Source: Hevea brasiliensis (Eukaryota > Streptophyta > Magnoliopsida > Malpighiales > Euphorbiaceae). From it: DNA of 64,000 nucleotides. The stretch is from assembly GCF_030052815.1 (NCBI RefSeq), contig NC_079493.1:124382394-124446393 (forward strand). Direction: 5' to 3'. Below are positions 50,534 through 62,340 of the stretch, piece after piece. Numbering within the stretch: the stretch's first letter is position 1; every line of letters starts with the position of its first letter. A program made the translations under genes and the position numbers. Below the pieces are notes generated by a model. The model had not been told where the DNA came from, did not search any database, and saw only the letters and a list, made by a program, of their open reading frames with translations.

Positions 50534-52490
50534 AAATAATGAATTAATTCCCACCAGGACGGTGACTAGTTGGCGAATGTGCATAGATTACAGAAAATTA
50601 AATGTTGCCACTAGAAAAGATCATTTTCCACTTCCCTTCATTGATCAGATGTTGGAAAGACTAGCTAGGCATTCTTACTTTTGCTATTTAGATGGATATT
50701 CAGGTTTTTTTCAAATCCCTATCCATCCAAACGATCAAGAGAAAACCACTTTTACTTGTCCATATGGAACATTTGCTTATAGGAGGATGCCATTTGGGTT
50801 GTGTAATGCACCAGCCACTTTCCAAAGGTGCATGATGGCAATCTTCTCATATTTCATTGAAGACATAATGGAGGTTTTTATGGACGATTTTTCTGTTTAT
50901 GGATCTTCATTTGACATATGCTTGGCTAACCTTTCTAAAATTTTGCAGCGATGTGCAGATACTGACCTTGTGTTAAACTGGGAAAAGTGTCATTTCATGG
51001 TTCAGGAAGGGATAGTGCTTGGACATTTGGTGTCTAACAGAGGAATAGAGGTTGATAAAGCCAAAGTTGAAGTGATAGAGAAGATGGCTCCTCCTACCAA
51101 TGTCAAGGGAATTCGAAGTTTCCTAGGACACGCCGGGTTCTACAGACGCTTTATCAAGGATTTTTCTAAAATAGCTAAACCTTTGTCTAATTTGTTAAGT
51201 AATGACACACCATTTGTATTTGACCAAGAGTGTTTGGATGCCTTTTGCAGGTTGAAGCAAGCTCTTATCACTGCACCAATCATGCAACCACCTGATTGGA
51301 GCCTACCTTTTGAAATTATGTGTGATGCTAGCAACTATGCAATAGGGGCTGTTCTTGGTCAAAGAAAGGACAAAAAGGCTTATGCTATTTATTATGCTAG
51401 TAGAACACTGGATGAGGCTCAAACAAATTATGCAACAACTGAAAAGGAATTTTTGGCAATTGTCTTTGCATTGGAAAAGTTCAGACCTTACATTGTTGAC
51501 TCAAAGGTGGTTATATTTTCAGATCATGCAGCCATCAGGTATTTGCTCCGTAAAAAAGAGGCCAAACCTAGGCTCATTAGGTGGATTCTGATGTTACAAG
51601 AATTTGATTTGGAGATTAGAGATAAGAAAGGAGCTGAAAATATAGTTGCTGATAATCTTAGTAGGTTGAAATTGGATGGTGAAGAATTGGATGAAATCCC
51701 TATTGATGAGTTTTTCTTGGATGAACAACTTTTCTCTCTTGTTGCTAAACTACCTTGGTATGCAGACTTTGTGAATTATCTATCTTGTGGAGTTTTACCT
51801 CTAGGTATGACATGGCAACAAAAGAAAAAGTTTTTGCATGAGGTGAAGTTTTATAGATGGGATGACCCTTTACTCTTTAGGAGATGTTGTGATGGTCTAA
51901 TTAGAAGATGTATTCCTGAAGAGGAGGTACAGAGTATTTTGCATCATTGCCATGCTTCTGATTATGGAGGTCATTTTGGAATCTCTAAGACAGCTAGTAA
52001 AATTTTGCAAGCTGGTTTCTTTTGGCCAAATCTTTTTAAGGATGTAAGGAAATTTGTGTTGGATTGTGATAAATGTCAAAGGAGTGGAAATTTGTCAAAA
52101 AGAGATCAAATGCCCCTAAATAATATTCTTGAAGTGGAATTATTTGATGTTTGGGGAATAGATTTTATGGGGCCATTCCCTCCTTCATATGGTAATAGAT
52201 ATATCTTAGTTGGGGTTGACTATGTGTCAAAGTGGGTGGAAGCTATTGCAACTCCAACTAATGATGCTAGAGTGGTAGTGAAATTTTTGAAGAAATTTGT
52301 CTTGAGCAGATTTGGAGCTCCTAGGGCTATAATTAGTGATGGGGGTTCCCATTTTTGTAATAAGCAATTTGAGAGCTTAATGAGGAAGTATGGTGTAGTG
52401 CACAAGATAGCTACCCCATACCATCCTCAAACTTCAGACAAGTTGAAATTTCTAACAGAGAGCTCAAGCATATTTTGGAGAAAACAGTGA
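50439..52490 (+). CDS. Element D reverse transcriptase, RNase H and integrase core
   Basis: 683 codons. RT is seen as [51 protein letters not shown] and the catalytic [10 protein letters not shown]. The connection is [14 protein letters not shown]. RNase H is [34 protein letters not shown] and [11 protein letters not shown]. Integrase has the zinc-binding [12 protein letters not shown]...CDKCQRSG region, the first Asp in GIDFMGPFP and the second in [12 protein letters not shown]. The frame is lost at about 52438, within the YHPQTS motif just before the catalytic Glu. The likely cause is a single missing base after CAG. Confidence 0.93.
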   Translation: MMQGSYIPSRMHWVSPVHVVPKKGGMTVVKNENNELIPTRTVTSWRMCIDYRKLNVATRKDHFPLPFIDQMLERLARHSYFCYLDGYSGFFQIPIHPNDQEKTTFTCPYGTFAYRRMPFGLCNAPATFQRCMMAIFSYFIEDIMEVFMDDFSVYGSSFDICLANLSKILQRCADTDLVLNWEKCHFMVQEGIVLGHLVSNRGIEVDKAKVEVIEKMAPPTNVKGIRSFLGHAGFYRRFIKDFSKIAKPLSNLLSNDTPFVFDQECLDAFCRLKQALITAPIMQPPDWSLPFEIMCDASNYAIGAVLGQRKDKKAYAIYYASRTLDEAQTNYATTEKEFLAIVFALEKFRPYIVDSKVVIFSDHAAIRYLLRKKEAKPRLIRWILMLQEFDLEIRDKKGAENIVADNLSRLKLDGEELDEIPIDEFFLDEQLFSLVAKLPWYADFVNYLSCGVLPLGMTWQQKKKFLHEVKFYRWDDPLLFRRCCDGLIRRCIPEEEVQSILHHCHASDYGGHFGISKTASKILQAGFFWPNLFKDVRKFVLDCDKCQRSGNLSKRDQMPLNNILEVELFDVWGIDFMGPFPPSYGNRYILVGVDYVSKWVEAIATPTNDARVVVKFLKKFVLSRFGAPRAIISDGGSHFCNKQFESLMRKYGVVHKIATPYHPQTSDKLKFLTESSSIFWRKQ

Positions 52491-52584
52491 ACAATTCTCG
52501 GAAAGATTGGTCTATCAAACTAGATGATGCTTTATGGGCATATAGGATCGCTACGAAACCCCTATAGGAACTACTCCCTTTAGG

Positions 52585-53070
52585 TTGGTGTATGGTAAGT
52601 CTTGTCATTTACCTGTGGAGCTAGAACATAGAGCATATTGGGCCATTCAGACCTTGAATTTTGATCTTAAGCAAGCTGGTGAGAAAAGGTTGTTACAACT
52701 TAATGAGCTTGAGGAATTGAGGATGGATGCTTATGAAAGTGCCCGTATTTACAAAGAAAGAACTAAAGTTTGGCATGATAAGCATCTGAGGAAAAAGGAA
52801 TTCAAAGAAGGTGATTTAGTTTTGTTGTTCAACTCAAGATTGAAATTGTTCCCTGGAAAACTTAAGTCAAGGTGGACTGGTCCATATAGAGTTTCTAAGG
52901 TTTTCCCTTATGGAGCAATTGAAATTTGGAGTGAAAAATCTGGGAATTTTAAGGTCAATGGGCATAGATTGAAACATTACATAACTGGAGACCCAATAAA
53001 GGGAGCAAACTGTTACAAGCTCTCCAATCCCTCACCTCTTTTCAGTGAAATTCATGAAGAGTCCAGCTAA
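52585..53070 (+). CDS. Element D integrase C-terminal region
   Basis: 161 codons continuing the integrase after two frame changes (about 52438 and 52557). It shows VYGKSCHLPVELEHRAYWA, the DLVLLFNSRLKLFPGKLKSRWTGPY module and the GAIEIW strand. It ends at a natural stop and has no chromodomain, as expected outside the chromoviruses. Confidence 0.9.
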   Translation: MVYGKSCHLPVELEHRAYWAIQTLNFDLKQAGEKRLLQLNELEELRMDAYESARIYKERTKVWHDKHLRKKEFKEGDLVLLFNSRLKLFPGKLKSRWTGPYRVSKVFPYGAIEIWSEKSGNFKVNGHRLKHYITGDPIKGANCYKLSNPSPLFSEIHEESS

Positions 53071-53949
53071 GGACTATAAAATAGCCCTCTTGGGAGGCAT
53101 CCCAAGTCCTTTTATTTTGCTTTTGTTGATTTACTTTCATTTCTATTGATTTTGTTTTATCTTGAATCTCCCCAAAATTCAATTTTTGACATTGTTAAAT
53201 CTTGTCCCTTGTAGATGTATTTCAATGAAGAAAGGCTGGTAAACTGATGGGGAAGTGATTCTTAACTTGAAAATTTTGTCCTTCAAATTTTCCCAAAATC
53301 GATTATTTTTTTGCATAACTGTCAGGAGCCGCAACTGTTTATGCAGAGGAAAAGTACATTCTGCAGCAAAAAGGTGTCTGCAGCAAATGGCTCATGTTTT
53401 TGATGAGGTTGGATGTATATCAATGGAGGAAGGTTGGTGAACTGCTAAAGTTGCTATCTGGTTTATGCAGAGCAGAAAAATAAAATCTGCAGCAGATCAC
53501 TTAAGTTCTTGGTGAGATTGGGTGTATATTTTTTTTAATACTTGTGCTTATAATGTTAATATGGTGGTAAGCGAATCATTTTTGCAGTTTTGAGCTTCTT
53601 TGGGTTATAGGATACAAGGTAGAAATGCTGCATTTTCTTGGCAAATCTTGGAGAGTTCATTTCTCATTTATGGTTAGATGCAACTTCATGGAGATTTTTA
53701 TGGAGTTTTATGTGCTGAATGTTGATTTGCAGAATTTGAGTCAAAATGGCATAGCTCTCAAAGGTCTTTTATGTAGGATCAATGTTTACATGCTTGTGTG
53801 ATGCATTTTTGATGAACTTTGTATATATTGATGTGTTTTTGGTGAAAAATTCTCATGGTTTATGCTTCATGGAATTATATTTCCTCATTCTAGGGTATTT
53901 TTCACACTTGCAATCCATGTTCTATTGCATTCTTGATCTTGTTAAATTG
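53071..53949. other. Spacer between pol and the palindromic array of element D
   Basis: No convincing gene. Two imperfect copies of a ~190-bp stretch are visible (about 53215-53460 and 53400-53560; shared TATTTCAATGnAGnAAGG and TATGCAGAG...CTGCAGCA pieces). In Athila-type elements this region is thought to hold the splice acceptor for the 3' ORF. I could not identify it. Confidence 0.5.
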
Positions 53950-54860
53950 TGCATAAGCAACTGCATAGCTTATGCAATCCTGCATAACCACAATTTTTGC
54001 CATTTTTCACCTTTATTGCAAGTGCATAAGGAGAGTGCATAGCTTATGCAACTCTGCATAGCCTAATTTTGTCAAATTTCACATCTTTAGAAACTTGCAT
54101 AAGCAGAGTGCATGACCTATGCACATTTGCATAACCTCAAATTCTTCATTTTCTCTCTCTGCCAAAGCTTGCATAAGGAAGATGCATAAGTTATGCACTT
54201 CTGCATAACCAAAACTCTGAATTTCCAAACTTTGCCGAGGGGTGCATAAGCAGAGTGCATAACCTATGCACTTCTGCATGACCAGAAACCCAGAAAAATC
54301 AAACTTGCCGAGGGGTGCATAAGGAAGGTGCATAAGTTATGCACTTCTGCATAACTAAGAACTCCAAAAATACAACTTTGCCGAGGGGTGCATAAGCAGA
54401 GTGCATAACCTATGCACTTCTGCATAACCAGAAATCAGAAAATTCCAAAAGTTGCCGAGACCTGCATAAGCAATGTGCATAAGTTATGCACTTCTGCATA
54501 ACCAAAGATTCTGAATTTCAAAACCCACCGCAGAGTGCATAAGCAGAGTGCATAGCTTATGCACATCTGCATGACCACCCACCAAAATTCCAAAAATTGC
54601 CGAACAGTGCATGAGCAGAGTGCATAACCTATGCACTTCTGCATAACCCGATTTTCTGAAACACCACTTCTGCCGAGAGATGCATAAGGGGAGTGCATAA
54701 CTTATGCACTCCCGCATGAATTCGCTCCTCAACATTTCAAGGGTCACCGAAACATGCATAAGGACAGTGCATGACCTATGCACTTGTGCATAAGCCATTT
54801 CTCTGAAGTTTAAATCATTCTGAAACATGTACAAAAGAGTGCACAGGTTATGCATAAATC
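53950..54860 (+). repeat. Array of thirteen ~73-bp palindromic TGCATAA units
   Basis: Units begin TGCATAAG or TGCATGAG at 53950, 54023, 54096, 54170, 54243, 54316, 54389, 54463, 54536, 54608, 54681 and 54755, with a degenerate thirteenth at 54828. Spacing is always 72-74 bp. Each unit has a conserved ~40-bp core holding an inverted repeat such as GTGCATAACCTATGCAC or GTGCATAAGTTATGCAC, then CTTCTGCATAACC. A variable A/C-rich spacer follows, often ending GCCGAGG. Because 73 is not a multiple of three, it is not a protein repeat. Confidence 0.95.
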
Positions 54861-55087
54861 ATTTTCCCCTTATGCAGTCTCTTACAAACCCGATTCAAAT
54901 TCATTTTCGGCAAACAAAACTTCCCACCTCCACTTCCCGACTCTTCACCCCACGACCGCCCTTCAACCTCCATTCCTTCCGGCATTCTCGCCGTCTCTCT
55001 CCCATCTTCTCCACTAGCACTCTCATCACGAAAACCCTAAATTCCCCCCCTACATTTTCATTTCCCCCTATCTCTTCTCCATCGGCA

Positions 55088-56677
55088 ATGGAGTCCCCTC
55101 CCCATTCCCGTCCACCTTCTCCTATCGAAGTCTCTCCATTGTCATCGATACACCCCACTTCCAATCCTCCACCACAAACGACACCCCCACCACCTCCCCC
55201 AACCACATACAAACGCAAAATCCGGTCCAAATCTGTGCGACCAATGTCCTCTGCTCCCCCTCTGTCCAAACGCAAAGACCCACCCACCCCATTTTCGGAA
55301 CCACCTCCTAAAAAGCCAAAAGCTCCAGCCTCTACACCCTCTTCCAGCAAAAAGACAATTTCAGCAACCTCATTTGTGTCAAAGCTACCCTGGCCTCTCC
55401 CTGATACGATTCAAAAAGCAGCTTTTAAGCGCCTTAAGGATAGGAAGGTACAACCCACTAGGTATATATCTGCTGATGCTTTACAATCTCTTGGCTTATT
55501 TGACAATGTAGTTACATTTCTTGATGGTATGGGTTGGACAGAATTTGTGCATAAGCAAGAGGTAGTTTATCCAATTCTAGTTTTGGAGTTTATTTCTTCA
55601 TTCTCTGCTACCCTCAATTTGCATGATGTAGACCATAAGCCAATTATGAAATTTAGATGCTTGGGGCAAAATAGAGAACTGTCATTAGACCAATTTCATA
55701 GCATTTTTGGTTTTGCAATTGATGGGTTATTTAGAGTACCACATACTGGAGTAGAGGTAGCCAACAAGGGCATTTGGAATCCTGCCCAATTTTGGAGAAT
55801 CATAACAAACCAACCTCAAACTTTCTCTGCTGGAAGATCCAAAACATCCCAAATCCTTGACCCTGCACTTAGGTTTATTCATAGGCTGATGGCTAGCACC
55901 ATATTGGGCAGAGGGACTAGTTCTGGTGCTGTGGGAAAATCTGAACTATTTATGTTATGGTGTGCATTTCACAAAGTTAAGGTATCTCCTGGTTACTTCT
56001 TTTGTGAACATGTGCTGCATATTGCCACCAAATCCATAGGTGACATTGTTTTGGGTGGGCTTATCACTGTCATAGCCAAGCATTTTGGTTTTAATCCTGC
56101 AGAGCACTCAATACCAGCACTCGAGGACACTTCATATTTTGATACTGCACACTTAACCAAAACAGGGTTCAATCTGTCATGTTTTGATACTGTCCACCCT
56201 GCAGCAGAAACTGAGCCTATTGCACAACCAGAAACCCAACCTTTCACACCAGTCCCACAGCACCCTACTACACCTACCCCACCCCCTCAGCCTGCTCAGG
56301 ACATTCCAGCTACCTCTGCTCAGCCCATACCTCCTACAGATGAACCTTCCTCATCCACAGCACCTCCTGCATTCAACACTAAAGCCTTATTCACCTATCT
56401 TGAAAGGCTTAGTGATGATATATTCTTTGTGGATAGGAAGCTTGACACTGGTCTTGATACACTCAAGGATCGTCATGATCAACTATTTGACCTTGTCATG
56501 GAAACCAGGGACAAACAGAAAGAACTGAAGGAGATGGTGAAGCATCTCATGATCTTTTTGGGCATGCCACCCCCACCTCCATCACCTCCTCCAGCACCAT
56601 CTTTTCGACAGCCGGCAGCAGCCACAAGCCCCTTAGCAACATCCTTGGACAAGGGCAAGACCATAGAACTAGATTAG
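55088..56677 (+). CDS. Athila-type ORF in the env position (plant retrotransposon protein of unknown function)
   Basis: 529 residues from the ATG at 55088 (context GCAATGG). The frame is open upstream to 54827 inside the palindromic array, but the extension has no conserved look. The layout is a Ser/Pro-rich, basic N-terminus (about 1-95), then a conserved globular region (about 98-370) with WTEFVHKQEVVYPILVLEF, ELSLDQFHSIFGF and SELFMLWCAFHKV. A Pro-rich linker follows, then a helical segment (about 435-495), then a Pro-rich tail. The globular part resembles the uncharacterised proteins known from Athila elements and often labelled putative plant transposon protein. No signal peptide or transmembrane segment is evident, so env function is unsupported. 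The frame is fully intact, unlike pol. Confidence 0.82.
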   Translation: MESPPHSRPPSPIEVSPLSSIHPTSNPPPQTTPPPPPPTTYKRKIRSKSVRPMSSAPPLSKRKDPPTPFSEPPPKKPKAPASTPSSSKKTISATSFVSKLPWPLPDTIQKAAFKRLKDRKVQPTRYISADALQSLGLFDNVVTFLDGMGWTEFVHKQEVVYPILVLEFISSFSATLNLHDVDHKPIMKFRCLGQNRELSLDQFHSIFGFAIDGLFRVPHTGVEVANKGIWNPAQFWRIITNQPQTFSAGRSKTSQILDPALRFIHRLMASTILGRGTSSGAVGKSELFMLWCAFHKVKVSPGYFFCEHVLHIATKSIGDIVLGGLITVIAKHFGFNPAEHSIPALEDTSYFDTAHLTKTGFNLSCFDTVHPAAETEPIAQPETQPFTPVPQHPTTPTPPPQPAQDIPATSAQPIPPTDEPSSSTAPPAFNTKALFTYLERLSDDIFFVDRKLDTGLDTLKDRHDQLFDLVMETRDKQKELKEMVKHLMIFLGMPPPPPSPPPAPSFRQPAAATSPLATSLDKGKTIELD

Positions 56678-58917
56678 TGTTTGTTTTACTTTTGTTCCAA
56701 CTTGTAGGACTTTTTCCTTTGTAAATATGTTCAAACATTTATAGTTTGTTTTGGATTATGTTTGTTAGTTCTGAATTAGTTTGTTTTAAATTCTGTTTTT
56801 TCTTGAAGTTCTATTGGATAGCTATTACATTAGTCTTCTTTCATTTTTATTGCACTTATTGCCCTTTTGTACATATTTGCACATACTCTGTATATATTTC
56901 AATACTTTTACTGCTGGTTGTACATTTCCCCTTGCCAATTCCCATGCAGCAGCTTTTGTATACACTGCACAGGCTATGCATTTCCTCATGCAAATATTTT
57001 ACATAGCCTGTGCCACTCTTTCTGCTACTGCTGCAGCACTGCACAGGTTGTATTCCCCTTATGCAACTGTCATGCATAGCCTATGCACCATATATTGCCT
57101 CTTATGCAGCACCGCATGGCTTATGCACCTTACCTATGCACATACTCTGGACAGCTCTTAACTCTGCATAACCTGTGCAGCTTCTTATGCATCCCTTTAT
57201 CTTGACTTCTCATACCAGGTAACTCTTTCTTTTTGCTCTTCATTTTTTTTACAATTCCTGGTCAATATTATTTGCTTTGAGTTTTGGTTATCTGCTGCTT
57301 GAGACATTGAGGACAATGTCCAATTTTGAGTTTGGGGGTGCACATTTTGATTTTAGCTTTATTTTTCACATTTTGAGTATAGGAGCATCTCATTCCATTT
57401 CATTTACATATATTGTAAATATTTTACATATACATCCCTACACACACACACATACACACACATTATACATCACATTGCACACAAACATACAAATAGATTT
57501 CCTCCATTTAGTTCATGCATTACTCATTTTAGGAATCATGCACCATGCATTAAAATCTTTTGCCAAATCCCTTGAGTATTGAAAATATGCCTATGCGAGT
57601 GATTTGACTCACCTTTTAGTTGGGTTTGTGGATTGAAAGTTTCCTAAGAGGTGCAAAGTTTTGAAGTGTTATCCCTTGCCTATATCTTCTTAGCCAAAAA
57701 GCCACCCAACTAGTCATTTGGAGATGGAAGTGTTTAGAGGGAGTTATTGGATATAAGGTAGTCAAATGATGTCTCACCAATCCTAGAACAAAATTTCTAA
57801 ACCTTTCAAGGTGAAATACCAGCTTGTACTTGAAAAGAGAGATGATTAGGCATTCTTTGATTTAAAACCTCCTCATTTTAAACCTTTGGCCCTTTTTCCC
57901 AATTAAAATTTACCCTTGCAAACCCCTTTGAACCTTTTTATCCCTAATTTTTCTTGACATCCTTATTGTTACCTAGCCAATGAACCAAACACTCCAACCC
58001 TTTTCATGAGAATAATTATTTACAACATTAGGTACATATATTAAAAAAAAAATAAAATAAAAAAATAAAAAATAAAAAAAAAGAATAAAATAAAAAAATA
58101 CAAAAAAAAGGGAGAAGAAATGCTTGTCATCTTGTAAAAAAGTGCTAGTATATGTGCTTTTCACCATTGTCATTCAAAATGAAAGAAATCCACCCAAAGT
58201 ATTAAAAGAAATGAGTTTGGGGGTGGCAAAATTTTAGGGACAAGCATCAAAAGAAAATGCAAAATACAAGTTTAAAGTATCAAAATGTCCCTCCATTTTA
58301 TGTGTTTTGTAAAATATGCTAGCACTTGACAATCCTCATTGTGTATTTCTCTCTCCTATATATAAAAAAAAAAGAGAAAAAATATATAATAAAGTGTACC
58401 TTATGTTTCAAAATTGCAACATATTCTCATGCTTTGAATACTTTTTACCCATTTTTTTTTCTTCTTAGCCTCTTTTTGAATCCCATGGCCCCATTACATC
58501 CATAAAAAGACCTTTGATCTCTTGAAAGTATTTGCTACATTAGTGGAGATAGGAGTGGGGAATTTGCCTATGGGATTGGAGAACTATTCATTCATTCAAT
58601 TCCATCATTCCATATAGAGACACTTTGACTATTGATTGTTCTAGAATTCCTTTTGAGCATGACTCTCTCTTTTGATTGGTTGGTTTGGGGATTTTGAATG
58701 ATAATTGACTTGATGGCTAAGCGGTGAAAGCTTGGATAAGCATTAAATTCTTTGCATTTTGAAGGATGGGTATATGGATTGCTGGTATGGCTGAAGGTGT
58801 GTTAAGTTACTTCAATTGGTAATTTTCATAACTCTTTGGATAAGGCACCCCTAAAAACTTTGCACCACATTTTAAAGTTTGCTTGAGGACAAGCAAAAGC
58901 TTGAGTTTGGGGGTATT
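56678..58917. other. Long 3' untranslated tail of element D
   Basis: No gene. It contains a second cluster of TGCATA/TATGCA motifs at about 56940-57200, a CA-rich stretch (57439-57462), an A-rich low-complexity tract (58041-58110), and three copies of GAGTTTGGGGGT (57328, 58213 and 58903). The last of these abuts the LTR. Confidence 0.75.
58903..58917 (+). other. Polypurine tract region of element D
   Basis: GAGTTTGGGGGTATT lies immediately before the 3' LTR. It is the Athila-type plus-strand primer region, preceded by TTGAGGACAAGC. Two upstream copies of the core exist. Confidence 0.75.
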
Positions 58918-60528
58918 TGATGCATACATTTTGCATAGTCATTTAGGTCTAATTTTATAGCCATTTTATTCTATTATTAGTTATCTTTAGCTAATTTCAT
59001 TAGTAAATTAGTTAGTTTTTCATAATTGTCGATTTTGGATTAATTTGTAATTTTTACTTTATTTTGTAGGAAAAATGGTGTTTTTGAAGGACTGAAGAGA
59101 ATTTTGCCATTGAGGAGTGTCTTCTATAGCCAAAGATGTCAAAAACAAGTTTTCAAGCTGAAATATGCATTGACCAAATTGTGCATAACTTGCCGCATAA
59201 GCTATGCAGATCTGCATAAGGAGAAAGATCACTGCTCAGAACCACCAAGTGTGCATAAGGAGACAAAGATAGCTTATGCACATTCCCACCTCCCTTATGC
59301 ACCTTCACAGAATTGTGCATAACCTATGCACCAAGTCATGCAGCTTTGCATAAGTGGCCCAGATAACTGAAATCGCATAAGGGACTGCATAACTTATGCA
59401 TCGCTTATGCAGTCCCATAAAGAGTTCATTAATGAGCTGGCAGAAGATTCCCTTAATGTATTCCTCCTAGAACATACTATTTTAGGGCTCCATGTCAGAA
59501 AAATGCTATATATAGTCTCATTTTCCCATTTTAGAGGGGGACAAGGAGCAAAGAAGAAAAGGAGAGGGGCTGAGCAGAATTTGAAGAGCCATCTTCACCT
59601 TCCACACCATTCTCAACTAAGATTTGCAGATTTCTTTCTTTCCTTACACTTTTCTACATTTCTAGTGTTTAATTTCTTACTTCTTAGCTTAGATTAAAGC
59701 TTTATTTCCATTTAAACTCATCATATCTTGTAAGCATTATGGATAGTGAGTAGTTTACTTTTGATTCTGGAGTAAGGGTTGTAATATTTGAGATATTTTG
59801 TGGATTTTGATTGGGTAATCCATATTTTGTGGTCTTAATGAGTTTTATTCATTTCTTGTATGCTTAATGACATGCTTAGTGTAGGATCCCATTGAGTAAT
59901 GTTCTTAATCCATGGTTGAAGCACCGAAAGGAGAAGGCCTTGTGATAGATAATCAGGAAATTGGACTTAATTAACTTAGACCTAGAAATAGGCTAAGGAT
60001 TAAGAGGATTCACAGATTAATTAAAGAACTTAATGGGTCTTAATTAACTCTAAGTCCACGAAAGTAGGATTAGTTTGATTAAGGCACTCTTTGTCTCACT
60101 CGAAAGGGAATTCAAAAGATTTAAGAATTAATCTCCTTAAAACTCATAAGTTTCATAAGATTAGACAACCAATTTAAAATCCCAAAATAGCTCGAATATG
60201 AAATCCCGAACTCCGGAATCACCTTTTTACCATTGTTAATTTCTAATCGGATTTAATCATTTGCCATTTTAAATATTGCCATATTTGAACTTGCTTATTT
60301 CAATTTGATGCAATTTTAGTTTAATTAATACATTGTTGAATAGAATATTAATTTTGCACATTTAGATTTCATACTCCATTACCCATTAATCCATTATTTT
60401 AATTTCATAAATACTTCAATTTAGTCAACTTTTATATCGAAAATTCAATCATTAACACAACTCCTCGTGGGATCGATATTTTTCTATACTACTTATACGA
60501 CCCGTGCACTTGCGGTTGGGACGCATCA
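58918..60528 (+). repeat. 3' LTR of element D
   Basis: Direct repeat of the 5' LTR with the same ends. Most differences from the 5' copy fall in the TGCATAA-rich part (59340-59445 versus 46200-46310). Confidence 0.95.
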
Positions 60529-60960
60529 CTACACCACTTCTTCCTCTTACCTACTACTTTACTTTCATGCTTATCTTTAATAGATATTTTTAGATATAGA
60601 ATAAATAACACTTACCTGTATGAGTAATTATTTAATCGACCTATTTTCATATAATTAATATTCACTGATTGTTAATTTTTTGTCGGCTTGAATTATTAGG
60701 ATTGATCACATTAAATTAGTAATTTAATTTAATATTTTAAATTTATTAATTAATTAAAGATAAAAAATATTACAATTAAATTGTGGTGTAAACCGTTAGT
60801 ACTCAACAAGCATTTTCCTTTATATGGAGAACTTCACGTCGATTTATTTAAAGGCAAGTGGGAAATGAAATAGAAATTGACTATAATTTATCGGTTGAAG
60901 TAGAAATGATTAGCTGAATTGTTAATTTACCACTCATAATTGATGGTCGATTGCTGTTAA
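60529..60960. repeat. Segmental duplication, block R second half (copy 2)
   Basis: This continues block R from 45784 after element D and matches 36736-37170. It is non-coding. Confidence 0.85.
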
Positions 60961-62340
60961 TCATTTAAATATTGTTAATTATTATAATTAGTTGTGGAGC
61001 CACATTATATTGAGTGGGTCAATCCCTTAATTTTATAAAGAAAAATTAAATTATATATCATATAGAATATTTTCAATAATTTTAATAAATGAATTTTATT
61101 GATGAAATCAATAAAAAAAAATAAATTGACGTCAATTTTATATTTTAAATTTAATTTTATAATTTATTTAATTCATTTACATAATTTTTTAATCTTTTAA
61201 ATAATATATAAAGATATATTTTTAATATTAATATTTTATTTATAATTAATTAATTTATTTCAAATTTTAACTGTAATAAAAAAATTTAATATACTGTGTT
61301 ACAAAAGTTTATTTTTATTATTATTGATACATACTGACCACAAGTGTAAGGGTCATATAAATAATATAGAAATAGATATTATTTTTTTGAAGAGTTGAGT
61401 TTTCAATTGAATTATAATTATAAAGGTAAGTAGATTTGAAAATTATAATTTAACCAAATAATAAATAAAATTGGGAGTCTGAAATATAAAATATAAAATT
61501 GTAAAATTCTATCTAAACAATTAATTAATTTAAAATAGACTAAAATTAAGTGGGCAAAATTATCTCAGTGAAATTGATAAAATGAAATTAACCAAAACAT
61601 TCAAAACTAAAATTCTAAATAATGATTAACAAAAAAGATGATTCTATAGTCAGTTATTTTTAGGGATCAAAATAAAATTTAATATATATTTATAAATTTT
61701 TTCATAAAATTATATGGATAAATTTTTTTTTTTACACTCCTTAGTCTCACACTACATAGTGATTGAATTAATAGAATTTTAATATTATCTTAATTTAATT
61801 AGTAAAATTTTTTTATTAGGAAATTGAGAAAGTAAGAGTTCTAAAACAATATTTATATCAAAAAATTAAAACCGCGATAAAAGATGAATTCGCAAAAAAT
61901 TTAAAATAATTTTTCATAAGTGACAGAAGGCTTGTATATTGAACAATTTTCCAGTAGATAAGTGATTTAATTCTAATTCAACAATACAGTGAAGTGTACA
62001 TATCACATTTATTAATATCTCCAACACATTGAAAGTCTTAATTTTTAGGACGCTCTCCACTCACCAGTCACCACCCTTCAATAATAACGTGGGTAAAAGT
62101 TGCATCCATATATATTTTATTATTATGACAAGGTGTACGTCCTATTAAAAATATGCAAATTTTGGGAAAGAAAAAAAGAAAAAGTAAAATTGGAGCAAGC
62201 AAGGTGATGAGGATATATTCGTAATAGATATAATAATATTAAACCATGATTCTTGCAATATATATGGATGGGAGGAAGAAAAATAATGTGAATAAATAAA
62301 TAAATAAATAAAAAATGATAGTGATTTCATATTTTAATAT
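60961..62340. repeat. Segmental duplication, block S (copy 2b)
   Basis: This matches 37170-38490 and the other S copies. It is non-coding. Confidence 0.85.

Larger units (their letters stand above)
45785..60528 (+). mobile_element. Element D: 14.7 kb Athila-type Ty3/gypsy retrotransposon with an extra 3' ORF
   Basis: The LTRs at 45785-47393 and 58918-60528 begin TGATGC and end GCATCA. They look nearly identical, and the element is flanked by a perfect 5-bp duplication CTACA (45780-45784 and 60529-60533). A tRNA-Asp-type primer site follows the first LTR. The order is gag, protease, RT, RNase H, integrase, a 12-13 unit palindromic array, an env-position ORF, a long non-coding tail with repeated polypurine motifs, and the 3' LTR. 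The tRNA-Asp primer, size and extra ORF fit the Athila lineage. It interrupts block R of copy 2. Small frame breaks and two amber codons affect gag-pol. Confidence 0.95.

Noticed and set aside
53071..53949. Possible second env-like gene or spliced leader exon after pol
   Set aside because: Only short frames exist, and no splice pair or conserved motif could be defended.
54079..54855. Minus-strand frames encoding a repetitive Cys/Ala/Leu-rich peptide over the palindromic array
   Set aside because: They arise from the ~73-bp repeat, change frame from unit to unit because 73 is not divisible by three, and have no independent coding signal.
53950..54860. CRISPR-like array
   Set aside because: Regular spacing and partly palindromic repeats recall CRISPR. 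However, this is a eukaryotic retrotransposon, the repeats are degenerate, the spacers are related to each other and no cas genes exist.
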